A stretch of 64,000 nucleotides of DNA from Lentzea fradiae (GTDB lineage Bacteria > Actinomycetota > Actinomycetes > Mycobacteriales > Pseudonocardiaceae): assembly GCF_900100955.1 (NCBI RefSeq), contig NZ_FNCC01000012.1:1-64000 (forward strand), given 5' to 3'. Within the stretch, counting starts at the first letter, position 1. Each line of letters begins with the position of its first letter. The position numbers and the translations under genes were made by a program. The notes under the pieces are model-generated. The model did no database searches, was not told the origin of the DNA, and worked only from the letters and a program-made list of their open reading frames with translations. Below, piece by piece: positions 41,579 to 50,798 of the stretch.

Positions 41579-42379
41579 TCAGTCGCGATCAGCCAGGTGA
41601 ATCCCCAGATCGGTGCGCCCTGGCAACAGATCCTCCCGCAGCGCACGCGTACCCGCGTACTCCCCGTCACGCAGACGCCGGAACCGCCGCGGACGTTCGT
41701 CAGCGAGCCCTCCGACCCTGCTCACCAGACGCTCGACCTCACGCTCGACCCCTTCGGCCCCCAGCGAGTCGGCGTCGTGGACCACATGCAGATCCAACGT
41801 CTCGATCCCGACATACCAGAGCACACCGTGAGTGATCGGAAACAGCAGTGAGTCGAGATCCCCGCTGATCCCACGCGGCCCGACAGAACGCTCGTCCTCG
41901 CCGGCGGTAACCACCACCAGCGCCTTGCGCCCCACCAGCCCACCATCGCCGTACCGGCGAGGCACCCCCAGCTCGGCGTCGAGGTCGCCATAAGCGAACC
42001 CGCTGGTGAGCACCCGGTCGAACCACCCCTTCAAGATCGCCGGCGGCCCGTACCACCACAACGGGAACTGCAACACGAGCAACTCGGCCTTCGCGAGCTT
42101 CGCCTGCTCCTCCCGCACGTCGTCGGGCAGCTGGCCACTCGCGTACACCTCCCCCACCAACTCGGAGATGTTCCCCGGACGCTCCGCCAGATCCCCCAGG
42201 TCACGCTGCGACAACACGGGATCGAACCCTTGGGCGTACAGGTCCGACACCGCCACCTCGTACCGTTGCGCCAAAGCCTTGGTCCCGGCTTGCAGCAGGC
42301 GGTCGTTGAGCGAGTCACGGCGCGGGTGCGCATACACCCACAGAGCGGTGTCCGGCTTCGGCGGATGAACGATGGTCAT
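41579..42379 (-). CDS. NAD(P)H quinone oxidoreductase-like flavoprotein
   Basis: 266-residue flavodoxin-fold protein of the NAD(P)H dehydrogenase (quinone) family: WVYAHPRRDSLN is the FMN/FAD phosphate loop, LVLQFPLWWYGPPAILKGWFDRVL is the signature segment, and GLVGRKALVVVTAGEDE follows. It transfers two electrons from NAD(P)H to quinones or similar acceptors. ATG at 42379. A LysR remnant lies upstream on the same strand; such genes are often LysR-controlled. Confidence 0.9.
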   Translation of the reverse strand: MTIVHPPKPDTALWVYAHPRRDSLNDRLLQAGTKALAQRYEVAVSDLYAQGFDPVLSQRDLGDLAERPGNISELVGEVYASGQLPDDVREEQAKLAKAELLVLQFPLWWYGPPAILKGWFDRVLTSGFAYGDLDAELGVPRRYGDGGLVGRKALVVVTAGEDERSVGPRGISGDLDSLLFPITHGVLWYVGIETLDLHVVHDADSLGAEGVEREVERLVSRVGGLADERPRRFRRLRDGEYAGTRALREDLLPGRTDLGIHLADRD

Positions 42380-42597
42380 ACGCCCAGTCAAACGCTCTGT
42401 GGCGGCGCGCAGAATAGGCGAACGTCCCGCGCCCATGCGCGCACGTCCATGTCGCGGGTGTGCCGGAACCGCGACAGGTGGCATCCAGCCACTTGCCGGG
42501 TGAGCTGAGTTCGGGCTCGGGGTTCGGAGCGTGGTCGACAGCACCAGGCGAGGGCACCAGGTGCGTTCGCGCAAGCCGACTTGCGTGCTTGTCGAGA
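42380..42597. other. gap between quinone reductase gene and LysR remnant
   Basis: 218 bases that must include the quinone reductase promoter. I see no coding sequence or strong palindrome. Confidence 0.3.
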
Positions 42598-42951
42598 TCA
42601 GGGCACCAGGCTTGCTGCGGCATCGACGAAGGCGTCGATGAGGGATGACCGGCGCGCCGCAAGCCAAGCCAGGCACACCTGGTTCGGTCCGATGTCCTCG
42701 ACCGGGATGCCGATGACGTCCTGGCGGGTGTAGAACGCCGCCGTCGACAGGGGAATGACGCAGATCCCCGCTCCAGCGGCGACAAGTTCCAGCTTCTCCT
42801 CGACGCTGTTCACACGCGGCACTTCGGGCCAGTACGCGTTCGACAGGTCCCGGATCCGCGCGGTGAACCGGGCGAGCCTGCCGGCGCGGGGTCCCGACAT
42901 CCCCGGCCGGTGAGTGAACCCGGGAACAGCGTTGTGCCAGAAGCCGATCAC
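42598..42951 (-). pseudogene. LysR regulator remnant (C-terminal effector part)
   Basis: The minus strand encodes the end of a LysR effector domain: VPRVNSVEEKLELVAAGAGICVIPLSTAAFY and VEDIGPNQVCLAWLAARRSS are typical of the last 90 residues. The helix-turn-helix and the first part of the effector domain (about 200 residues) are absent, and the open frame begins in unrelated sequence. It is therefore a decayed gene, probably the former regulator of the quinone reductase. Confidence 0.65.
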
Positions 42952-43061
42952 GCCGCCGCACCTGGCAGCGGCGTGATCGCCGCCGGAAGGCCCTCAAGTT
43001 TGAACCGGCCGCTCCCGTGGTATCGACCAGGACCGTTTCCGTACCGTTCTGGAGGGTGCTC

Positions 43062-43451
43062 ATGCAGATCCAGGTCAACACCGACCACAACATCCACGGT
43101 GGCGAACGGCTGGCCACCTATGTGACCACGGACCTGGAGAGCGGCCTGTCCCGGTTCAGCGGATGGCTGACCCGCGTGGAAGTGCACCTCAGTGAGGACG
43201 GGGGCAGCAAGCCGGAAGACAAGAAGTGCGTCATCGAGGCGCGCCCGGGAGGCAAGCAGCCGGTCGCGGTCACCCATCACGCGACCACTGTGGACGACGC
43301 CTACGCCGGGGCGGCGCAGAAGCTGGGGCGGGTGCTGGATTCCCGGTACAGCCGCGCCCACGACCACAAGGGCAGTGACAGCATCCGCCACATGCCCGCG
43401 CCGGAGGACCTCGAGCCGGTCAGCGGGATCGAGAACGAGTCTCGGGACTGA
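43062..43451 (+). CDS. HPF/RaiA-like ribosome-associated protein
   Basis: 129-residue protein resembling the ribosome hibernation factor N-terminal domain: MQIQVNTDHNIHGGERLATYV, SRFSGWLTRVEVHLSED and KCVIEARPGGKQPVAVTHHATTVDDAYAGAAQKLGRVLDSR give the beta-alpha-beta-beta-beta-alpha pattern. It lacks the C-terminal dimerisation domain of long HPF, so it is a short form or a relative. Good GGAGGG ribosome site before ATG. Not obviously linked to the biosynthetic genes. Confidence 0.8.
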   Translation: MQIQVNTDHNIHGGERLATYVTTDLESGLSRFSGWLTRVEVHLSEDGGSKPEDKKCVIEARPGGKQPVAVTHHATTVDDAYAGAAQKLGRVLDSRYSRAHDHKGSDSIRHMPAPEDLEPVSGIENESRD

Positions 43452-43508
43452 CCAAGGCGACAGGACGCCGCAGCCCTCATGGGCACGGTCCTCAACCCGC
43501 GCGACCTG

Positions 43509-43534
43509 TGACGGCCCGCAGAGGCGGGCCGTCA
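43509..43534. terminator. hairpin terminator between HPF-like and SnoaL-like genes
   Basis: Perfect 11-base arms TGACGGCCCGC and GCGGGCCGTCA with a 4-base loop, in the short gap between two converging genes. Likely bidirectional terminator, ending the long NRPS transcript. Confidence 0.65.
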
Positions 43535-43545
43535 GGCCGGGGAGT

Positions 43546-43917
43546 TCAGACCAGCGGCGCGAAGAAGAACGTGTCGCGGCGGGCGAACCGGCCGTCGTCG
43601 GTGAACTCGAAGAAGTCGGAGAACCTCAGGTCTACGTTGCTGCCGTCGTGCAGGACGCCGGCGAACCTGCCGTAGACCGCGACCTCGTTCGTGCTCTCCA
43701 CGACCTTGTCGATGGTGTGGCGGCCCTCGCGGATGACGCGCGCGCCGCCGTAGAAGGCGCTCATCTCGTCGTGGCCGACCATCGGTGCGTAGCCGGGGCG
43801 GCGGTAGGTGGCGTCCGGGCTGAACATGTTGACCAGGCCCGCCACGTCGCCCGCGTCGACGAGCTCGTAGTAGCGGTGGACGGAGGTGACGTGGGCGGTG
43901 TTCAGGACGGCGGTCAT
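43546..43917 (-). CDS. SnoaL-like protein coupled to the NRPS operon
   Basis: 123-residue NTF2-fold protein: SVHRYYELVDAGDVAGLVNMFSPDATYRRPGYAPMVGHDEMSAFY and VDLRFSDFFEFTDDGRFARRDTFFF are the usual SnoaL/ketosteroid-isomerase-like pattern. Its ATG at 43917 overlaps the stop of the terminal NRPS gene by four bases, so it is translated with the synthetase and probably acts on the peptide or a precursor, for example in cyclisation, isomerisation or hydroxylation-like steps; the reaction cannot be specified. Confidence 0.82.
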   Translation of the reverse strand: MTAVLNTAHVTSVHRYYELVDAGDVAGLVNMFSPDATYRRPGYAPMVGHDEMSAFYGGARVIREGRHTIDKVVESTNEVAVYGRFAGVLHDGSNVDLRFSDFFEFTDDGRFARRDTFFFAPLV

Positions 43918-46900
43918 GGGCGGGGCTCCTCGCTGGACGGATGAGCGGACAAGTGGGCGGACAGGACGGCGCCGATGGCCGCCAGAGGCCGGCGGGCGGT
44001 CATACCGCCGTGGGTGCTGTGCACGGGGTGGATCTCGACGTGGCCGCCGAGGTGCGGCAGCCACGAGGCCGGGGTGGGGTCGGACGGGGACTTGCCCTGC
44101 GTGGCCTCGAAGACGAGCGCGCGGGCGGTGAGCGGTGACGGCTCGTGCCGGTTGTGGAGGTTGACGTTGGCCGCGAACACCTCGGGCAGCGCGGCGCCGC
44201 TGAAGGCGGCCAGCGGACCGGTCTGGTCGCGGATCACCTCGTCGAACTCCTCGCGGGAGGCGACCTCGGCCTCGTAGCCGAGGGAGGCGAGCAGCGGGGT
44301 CAGCAGGTCCGGGTCGTCCGGCGAGACCTCCGGGTGGTCGCCGGTCTCGGGGTAGCCGTCGAGCAGGGCCAGCAGGCCGACGTCCTCCAGCTGTGCGGCC
44401 ATCTCGTGCGCGACGACCGCGCCGAACGACCAGCCGAGCAGGTGGTAGGGGCCGTCCGGCTGGACGCTCCTGACCAGGCCGGCGTAGTCGGCGGCCATCT
44501 CCGCGACGCTGCCGGGCATGGCCGACGGGTCCGTCAGGCCGCGTGCCTGCAACGCGTACACCGGGCGGCGCGGGTCGAGGTGCGGCAGCAGGCCGAAGTA
44601 CTCCCAGCCGATGCCCGCGCCGGGGTGGACGCAGAACAGCGGTGCGAGGTCGCCGCCGGTGCGCAACGGGATCAGCGCGCCGAGCGGGTCGCTCGCCTCG
44701 GACGTGCCCAGTTGCTCGGCCAGCGCGGCCGGGCTCGGTGCGTCGAAGAGCAGCCGCAGGTCCGGGCGCACCCCCAGCTCCGCGCGAATCCTGCTGACCA
44801 GCTTGGCCGCCAGCAGTGAGTGGCCTCCGAGGTCGAAGAACCCGTCGTCCGGGCCAACCCGGTCGCGGCCCAGCACCTCGGCGAACAACGCGCAGAGCGT
44901 CGCCTCCAGCACTGTCGCGGGCTGACGTGCCTCGGTGGTCACGACCTCCGGCGCCGGCAGGGCCTTGCGGTCGAGCTTCTCGTTGGGGGTCAACGGCAAC
45001 GCGGGCAGCACGACGAACGCCTCGGGCACCATGTACCGCGGCAGGAACTCGGCGAGCGCCCGTTTGGTCGCCGCCGCGTCCAGGCCGTCCGGGGCGACGA
45101 GGTAGGCGACCAGCCGGTCGTCCCGCACGATCACCGCCGCTTGCGCGACCTCCGGCAGCGCGCACAGCGCCGCCTCGATCTCACCGGTCTCGATGCGCAG
45201 GCCGCGCAGCTGCACCTGCTGGTCGGCACGGCCGTGGAAGGCGAGCCGGCCGTCCGGCAGCCAGCGCACCAGGTCGCCGGTCCGGTACATCCGGCCCCGC
45301 GGCGCGGCGACGAACCGGGTCGCGGTCAGCGCGGGCTTGCCCAGGTAGCCGCGGGCCAGCCCTTCGCCGCCGATGTAGAGCTCGCCGACCACACCGGGCG
45401 GCACCGGCCGCAGGTCGTCGTCGAGCACGTAGGCGCGGTAGTTGTCGATCGGTGTGCCGATGTCGGGCAGGTCGGTGTCCGCGCCGGGCAGCACCAGGCC
45501 GCACGTCGAGTTCACCGTGCATTCCGTCGGTCCGTAGAGGTTGTACAGCTCGAACGGCATGCCGGTGGACGGACGGCGGCGCAGCGCGTCGCCGCCGGTG
45601 TGCATGACGCGTACCTCGGAGGCGGCCAGCGCCGGCTCGTCCAGCATCGCTTCCAGCCGCGGTGTGGCGAGGGAGGAGACGGTGATGCGGCTGTCCCTGA
45701 TCCACTCGGCCAGTGCCTCGGTGTCCTCCAGCACGTGCTGCGCGGGCAGGTGCAGAGCCGCACCGGAGACGAGGGTGGGCCAGATCTCCGCCACCGCCGC
45801 GTCGAAGCCCTGCGCGGACAGGTAGCTGGAGCGGTCGGACGGGACGAGTCCGAGGGCGGGGACGAGCCAGGCCGTCTGGTAGGCGAAGGCACGGTGCTCG
45901 ACGACGACGCCCTTCGGACGGCCGGTGGAGCCTGAGGTGTAGATGACGTAGGCGGCGTCGCGGAGGTGGGTGGTGACGGCCGGTGCGCTCACGGGACCGC
46001 CGTCCGGCACCCCCGCGTCCAGCACCACCTTCGCCGCGTCGCTCGACTCCACGAGGTGCGCGAACCGCCGCTGCGTCACCACCACCGGCGCCCCGGCGTC
46101 GGCGAGCATGTAGCGCAGCCGTTCCGCCGGGTAGGTGGTGTCGACGGGCAGGTACGCCGCCCCGCTCTTCAGCACCGCCAGCAACGCCAGGATGCTGCTG
46201 CTGTCTCGGTCCGTGCAGACGCCGACCACGGTGCCGCGTCGCGCGCCAAGTGCGATCAGGTGGTGCGCGAGCCTGTTGGCCCGCTCGTCCAGCTCCCGGT
46301 AGGTGAGCGTGCCGTCGTGCGCCACGACCGCGGGCGCGTCGGGGGTGCGGCGCGCGACCTCGGCGATCTGCTCGTGCACCGGCCGGGTCACGTCGTGCTC
46401 GACGGCCGTGTCGTTCCAGCGGTGCAGCACGGTGTCCCGCTCCGCGTCGGTCAGCACCTCGACCCGGCTCAGCGGCGCCGAGGGGTCGGCGACGACCGCC
46501 TCGACCAGGCGGACGAGCCGGGCCAGCAGGGTCTCGGCGCCGGTCCGGTCCCACAGGTCGACGGCGTACTCGAGGACCACCTGCAGTCCGGTGTCGCTCT
46601 GCCCGAAGCCCAGTGACAGGTCGAGCTTCGCGCCGCCGGTGGTGGTCCGGACCGTGCTCACGTCCACGCCGGGCAGGCCGAGCGAGTCGTCCTCCACGCC
46701 GTCCACACCGTCCTGCAGGGCGAGCGACACCTGGAACAGCGGGTGCCGGGTGCTCGACCGCTCCGGGTTGACCCGCTCGACGACGCGGTCGAACGGCACG
46801 TCCTGGTGCGCGTATGCGGCCAGGTCGGCTTCGCGGACGCGGCGCAGGACCGTGGCGAAGTCCGGGTCGCCGGACAGGTCGACGCGCAGCGCCAGCGTGT

Positions 46901-49900
46901 TCACGAAGAGGCCGACGAGGTCGTCCAGGTCCTCGGGGCCGCGGCCGGCGACGACGGTGCCGAGCACGATGTCCGTGCCCGCGCCCAGCTTCGCGAGCAA
47001 CGTGGCCACGACCGCGTGCAGCGCCATGAACACCGTCGCGTTGTTGGCGCGTGCCAACGCGACCAGGCCCTGGTGGGTAGACGGTCCGACGTGTGCGCGG
47101 ACCTCGTCGCCGATGTTCTCCGACACCACCGGACGCGGGCGGTCGACGGGGAGACGCAGCTCGTCCGGGGCACCCTCCAAAGTGGACGCCCAGAACTCGA
47201 GCGAGTCGTCGAACGTGGTCTCCTGCCGCAGGGTGTGGTCCGGGTACTGGATCGGCAACGGCCGCCAGTCCGGTGCCGTGCCGGTGACGCGAGCGCGGTA
47301 GGCCGAAGCGAGGTCGCGCAGCAGCACGCCGGTCGACCAGCCGTCCGTGGCGATGTGGTGCAGTGCCAGCAGCAACACGTGATCGCGGGCATCGACGCGC
47401 AACACGTGGACGCGCAACGGCAGCTCCGACGCGAGGTCGAACGGCCGCGTCACCAGTGCGGCCAGGGTGTCGTCCAGCGATTCCCCTGCGCAGTCCTCGA
47501 CCTCGAACACCAGCTCGTCCGCCGGCCGCACGACCTGGTGCCAGCCCTGGTCGTCCTCGGGGAACACCGTCCGCAGCGCCTCGTGCCGGTCCACCACGTC
47601 GAGCAACGCGGCCCGCAGCGCGGCCAGGTCGAGCTCTCCGCGCAACCGCAACGCGTGCGGGGCGGTGTAGGCGTGGTCCGCGACCTCCATCGCGAGCCGG
47701 ACGCCGAGCTGGGCCGACGACAGCGGCACCCGGTCCGGCCGCTGCCCCGGGCGAACCGCGGCACGCACCGCGGGCCCGCCGTCCAGGTGACCGTCGAGGC
47801 CGCGGGGCGTGGGGTCGCGGAACAGCACGCGGATGCCGAGCTCGACGCCGAACACCGTGCGGATCGAGGCGAGCAGCCTGGCCGCGAGCAGCGAGTGCCC
47901 GCCGAGGTCGAAGAACCCGTCGTCGAGACCGACCGCCGGGAGTCCGAGCACCTTGGCGAACAGCCCGCACAGGATCTCCTGGCGGGGAGTGCGGGGCTGC
48001 GAGCCACCCGTGGTCCAGGTCGGCGCGGGCAACGCGCGGCGGTCCAGCTTCCCGTTGGGAGTCAGGGGGAGCGCGTCGAGCTCCACGAACGCGGCGGGCA
48101 CCATGTGGTCGGGCAGCCGCTCCGCCACGTGCGCCCGGAGGTTCCCCGCGGCACCGACGACGTAGGCGACGAGTCTTTTGCCGCCCACGTCCTCACGGGC
48201 CACCACGGCCGCGGCCGTCACGTCCGGGTGGGAAGTGAGCACCGCCTCGATCTCGGCGGGCTCGACCCGGAAACCGCGGATCTTCACCTGGTCGTCGGCG
48301 CGGCCGAGATAGGTCAGCGTGCCGTCGGCGCGGCGGCGGACCAGGTCTCCCGTGCGGTACAGCCTCGCCCCGGCCCCGAACGGCGAGGCCACGAACCGTG
48401 CGGCGGTCAGTCCCGGCCGCCCGAGGTAGCCGTAGGCCAAGCCTTCTCCGCCGACGTACAGCTCCCCCGCCGCGCCGACCGGCACGAGCGCCATCCGGTG
48501 GTCCAGCACCAGGGCGGTCTTGCCCCGCAACGGGGTTCCGATCGGCACCACGGCCCCGTCCCAGCCGGACGGCACGGTGAACGACGTGGTGAACCCCATG
48601 CTCTCGACCGGCCCGTAGCCGTTGACCACACCGATGCCCGGCACGGCGGCCAGCACCGACCGCACGTGGACGGCGGACGCCGCCTCGCCGCCGGTCAGCG
48701 CCCAGCGCAGGCCGGAGAAGATCTCCGGGCTGGTGTCCCAGAGGTGGTTGAACAGGCTCGCCGACGCGTCCAGCACGGTCACGCCGTGGCGCACCACGAG
48801 CTGGGCGACGACGGCGGGTTCCGGCCGCTGACCGGGGTAGAGCACGGACGTCCCGCCCGCGAGCAACGGCCCGAGCAGCTGGGTGGCGAAGGCGTCCCAC
48901 GACACCGAGGCGCATTGCAGCCACACCTCGCCGGGACCGAATCCCGCGTACCGCTGACCGACGAGCGTGCCGGTCAGCGCCCGATGTGGTGCGGCGGCGG
49001 CCTTGGCGGCACCGGTGGAGCCGGAGGTGAACATGACGCACGCCAGGTCGTCCGGGCCGGTGTCCGGTGCCAGGAACGGCATCGGCCGCACCTGGTCCAG
49101 CTCCACCACCGGCACGCCGGCGTCGAACGGCCGGTCGGTCAGCACGAGCCGCACCGGCAGCGACGCGACCATCGACGCGAGCCGCGCCGGCGGGAAGCCG
49201 ACGTCGAGCATCAGGTACGCGCCGCCCGCCTTCAGGACGGCGAGCAACGCGGTCACCATGCCCACGCCGCGTCCGATGTGGACTCCGACGATGTCGCCGC
49301 GCCGGACTCCCTGCGACACCAGGAAACCGGCGAGGGCCTCGGACTCGGCCTCCAGTGACGCGTAGCTCACTTCCTCGTCACCCGACACGAGCGCCACGGC
49401 GTGCGGGGTGCGCGCGGCCTGAAGGCTGAACAGCCGGTGCACCGTCAGAGGAGGTGCCGGTGTCTCCGTCGTCGACAGCGCCGCCGCGCGTTCCTCGGCG
49501 GACAGCACGTCGAGGTCCCACAACGACCGGTCCGGGTCGGCGGCGGCCTGGTCCAGCAGCCGCACCAGGCGTGCCAGCAGCATCTCGGCGGTCGCGTCGT
49601 CGAACAGACCGGTGAGGTACTCCAGTGAGCACCTCACGCCGTCGCGGCCCTCGTCCAGCGACAGGGTGAGGTCGAACTTCACCTCGCCCTGCCCCATCGG
49701 CTCGACGGTGGCGGTGAGGCCGGGCAGCGCGAGGCTCGCCGCGTCGTCGGACCCGGCCAGCACCATCACCTGGAACAACGGGTGCCTGCCCGGTGCGCGC
49801 ACCGGGTTCAGCTCCTCCACCAGGCGGTCGAACGGCAGGTCCTGGTTGCCGTAGGCGTCCAGCGACTCCTCGCGCACCCTGCCGAGCAGCGCGCGGAACG

Positions 49901-50798
49901 ACGGGTCGCCGGACAGGTCCACCCGCAGCACCAGGGTGTTGACGAAGAACCCGACCAGGTCGTCCAACGCCTCCTCGTCCCTGCCGGTGACGACCGTGCC
50001 GATCGGGACGTCCTCACCGGAGCCGCTGCGGGCGAGCAACGCGGCGAAAGCGGCCTGCGCGACCATGAACAGCGTCGCGCCGGACTCCTCCGCCAGGGCG
50101 GCGAGTCCTCGTGCCGTACCGGCGTCCAGCACGGCGCCGACCACCCTGCCCGCGGTGCCGGTGCCCGCGTCACGCGGACGGTCGACCGGCAGCACGATCT
50201 CCTCCGGCAGCCCGGCGAGTCTCGTCCGCCAGTGCGCCAGCTGGGCGCTGACCAGGCTCGCCGGGTCGTCGGGGGACCCGAGCAGGTCCTGCTGCCACAA
50301 CGTGTAGTCCGCGTACTGGACCGGCAACGGCTCCCAGTCCGGCTCCTCCCCCGCCACCCGCGCCGTGTACGCGGCCGCGAGGTCGCGCAGCAACGGCCCG
50401 AGCGACCAGCCGTCACTGACGATGTGGTGCATCACCAGCAGCAGCACGTGGTCGAGCGGTCCCTCCCGGAGCAGGTGGGCGCGCAACGGCGGCTCGGCGG
50501 CGAGGTCGAAGGCCGTTCGCGCCGCCCGGCTCAGCGCGGCCGGGTCGCCGGGTTCGAGCGCGGCGAGCACGACCTTCGCGTCGTCCAGGATCTCCTGGTA
50601 CGGCAGGCCGTCCTTGCTCGGGAACGTGGTGCGCAACGCCTCGTGCCGCAGGACCACGTCGGTGAGCGCGCGCTCCAGGGCCTCGGTGTCGAGCGTGCCG
50701 TGCAGGCGGACGGCGACCGGGATGTTGTAGGCGGCGCCGGTGCCCTCGTGCCGATCGAGGAACCACAGCCGCTGCTGGGCGAACGACAGGGGGATCAC
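43914..50798 (-). CDS. NRPS terminal subunit: C-A-T-C-A-T-TE
   Basis: 2294-residue peptide synthetase. Module A: C (HHIVSDG near residue 123), A with GYGPVESM at its A5 motif, and T with Ser in LGGHSLLAARLL near 968. Module B: C (HHIATDG near 1146), A with the standard NLYGPTEC, and T near 1994. A thioesterase ends the protein (Ser in LGWSFGA near 2120, late HSTHGG His). No epimerisation or methyltransferase domain is present. By hand alignment the pocket residues are D-A-T-D-L-G-G-G-F for the first A and D-A-A-S-H-G-L-V-N for the second; I cannot assign substrates. GTG at 50798 overlaps the upstream stop. TE release gives a linear or cyclic product. Confidence 0.9.
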   Translation of the reverse strand: MIPLSFAQQRLWFLDRHEGTGAAYNIPVAVRLHGTLDTEALERALTDVVLRHEALRTTFPSKDGLPYQEILDDAKVVLAALEPGDPAALSRAARTAFDLAAEPPLRAHLLREGPLDHVLLLVMHHIVSDGWSLGPLLRDLAAAYTARVAGEEPDWEPLPVQYADYTLWQQDLLGSPDDPASLVSAQLAHWRTRLAGLPEEIVLPVDRPRDAGTGTAGRVVGAVLDAGTARGLAALAEESGATLFMVAQAAFAALLARSGSGEDVPIGTVVTGRDEEALDDLVGFFVNTLVLRVDLSGDPSFRALLGRVREESLDAYGNQDLPFDRLVEELNPVRAPGRHPLFQVMVLAGSDDAASLALPGLTATVEPMGQGEVKFDLTLSLDEGRDGVRCSLEYLTGLFDDATAEMLLARLVRLLDQAAADPDRSLWDLDVLSAEERAAALSTTETPAPPLTVHRLFSLQAARTPHAVALVSGDEEVSYASLEAESEALAGFLVSQGVRRGDIVGVHIGRGVGMVTALLAVLKAGGAYLMLDVGFPPARLASMVASLPVRLVLTDRPFDAGVPVVELDQVRPMPFLAPDTGPDDLACVMFTSGSTGAAKAAAAPHRALTGTLVGQRYAGFGPGEVWLQCASVSWDAFATQLLGPLLAGGTSVLYPGQRPEPAVVAQLVVRHGVTVLDASASLFNHLWDTSPEIFSGLRWALTGGEAASAVHVRSVLAAVPGIGVVNGYGPVESMGFTTSFTVPSGWDGAVVPIGTPLRGKTALVLDHRMALVPVGAAGELYVGGEGLAYGYLGRPGLTAARFVASPFGAGARLYRTGDLVRRRADGTLTYLGRADDQVKIRGFRVEPAEIEAVLTSHPDVTAAAVVAREDVGGKRLVAYVVGAAGNLRAHVAERLPDHMVPAAFVELDALPLTPNGKLDRRALPAPTWTTGGSQPRTPRQEILCGLFAKVLGLPAVGLDDGFFDLGGHSLLAARLLASIRTVFGVELGIRVLFRDPTPRGLDGHLDGGPAVRAAVRPGQRPDRVPLSSAQLGVRLAMEVADHAYTAPHALRLRGELDLAALRAALLDVVDRHEALRTVFPEDDQGWHQVVRPADELVFEVEDCAGESLDDTLAALVTRPFDLASELPLRVHVLRVDARDHVLLLALHHIATDGWSTGVLLRDLASAYRARVTGTAPDWRPLPIQYPDHTLRQETTFDDSLEFWASTLEGAPDELRLPVDRPRPVVSENIGDEVRAHVGPSTHQGLVALARANNATVFMALHAVVATLLAKLGAGTDIVLGTVVAGRGPEDLDDLVGLFVNTLALRVDLSGDPDFATVLRRVREADLAAYAHQDVPFDRVVERVNPERSSTRHPLFQVSLALQDGVDGVEDDSLGLPGVDVSTVRTTTGGAKLDLSLGFGQSDTGLQVVLEYAVDLWDRTGAETLLARLVRLVEAVVADPSAPLSRVEVLTDAERDTVLHRWNDTAVEHDVTRPVHEQIAEVARRTPDAPAVVAHDGTLTYRELDERANRLAHHLIALGARRGTVVGVCTDRDSSSILALLAVLKSGAAYLPVDTTYPAERLRYMLADAGAPVVVTQRRFAHLVESSDAAKVVLDAGVPDGGPVSAPAVTTHLRDAAYVIYTSGSTGRPKGVVVEHRAFAYQTAWLVPALGLVPSDRSSYLSAQGFDAAVAEIWPTLVSGAALHLPAQHVLEDTEALAEWIRDSRITVSSLATPRLEAMLDEPALAASEVRVMHTGGDALRRRPSTGMPFELYNLYGPTECTVNSTCGLVLPGADTDLPDIGTPIDNYRAYVLDDDLRPVPPGVVGELYIGGEGLARGYLGKPALTATRFVAAPRGRMYRTGDLVRWLPDGRLAFHGRADQQVQLRGLRIETGEIEAALCALPEVAQAAVIVRDDRLVAYLVAPDGLDAAATKRALAEFLPRYMVPEAFVVLPALPLTPNEKLDRKALPAPEVVTTEARQPATVLEATLCALFAEVLGRDRVGPDDGFFDLGGHSLLAAKLVSRIRAELGVRPDLRLLFDAPSPAALAEQLGTSEASDPLGALIPLRTGGDLAPLFCVHPGAGIGWEYFGLLPHLDPRRPVYALQARGLTDPSAMPGSVAEMAADYAGLVRSVQPDGPYHLLGWSFGAVVAHEMAAQLEDVGLLALLDGYPETGDHPEVSPDDPDLLTPLLASLGYEAEVASREEFDEVIRDQTGPLAAFSGAALPEVFAANVNLHNRHEPSPLTARALVFEATQGKSPSDPTPASWLPHLGGHVEIHPVHSTHGGMTARRPLAAIGAVLSAHLSAHPSSEEPRP

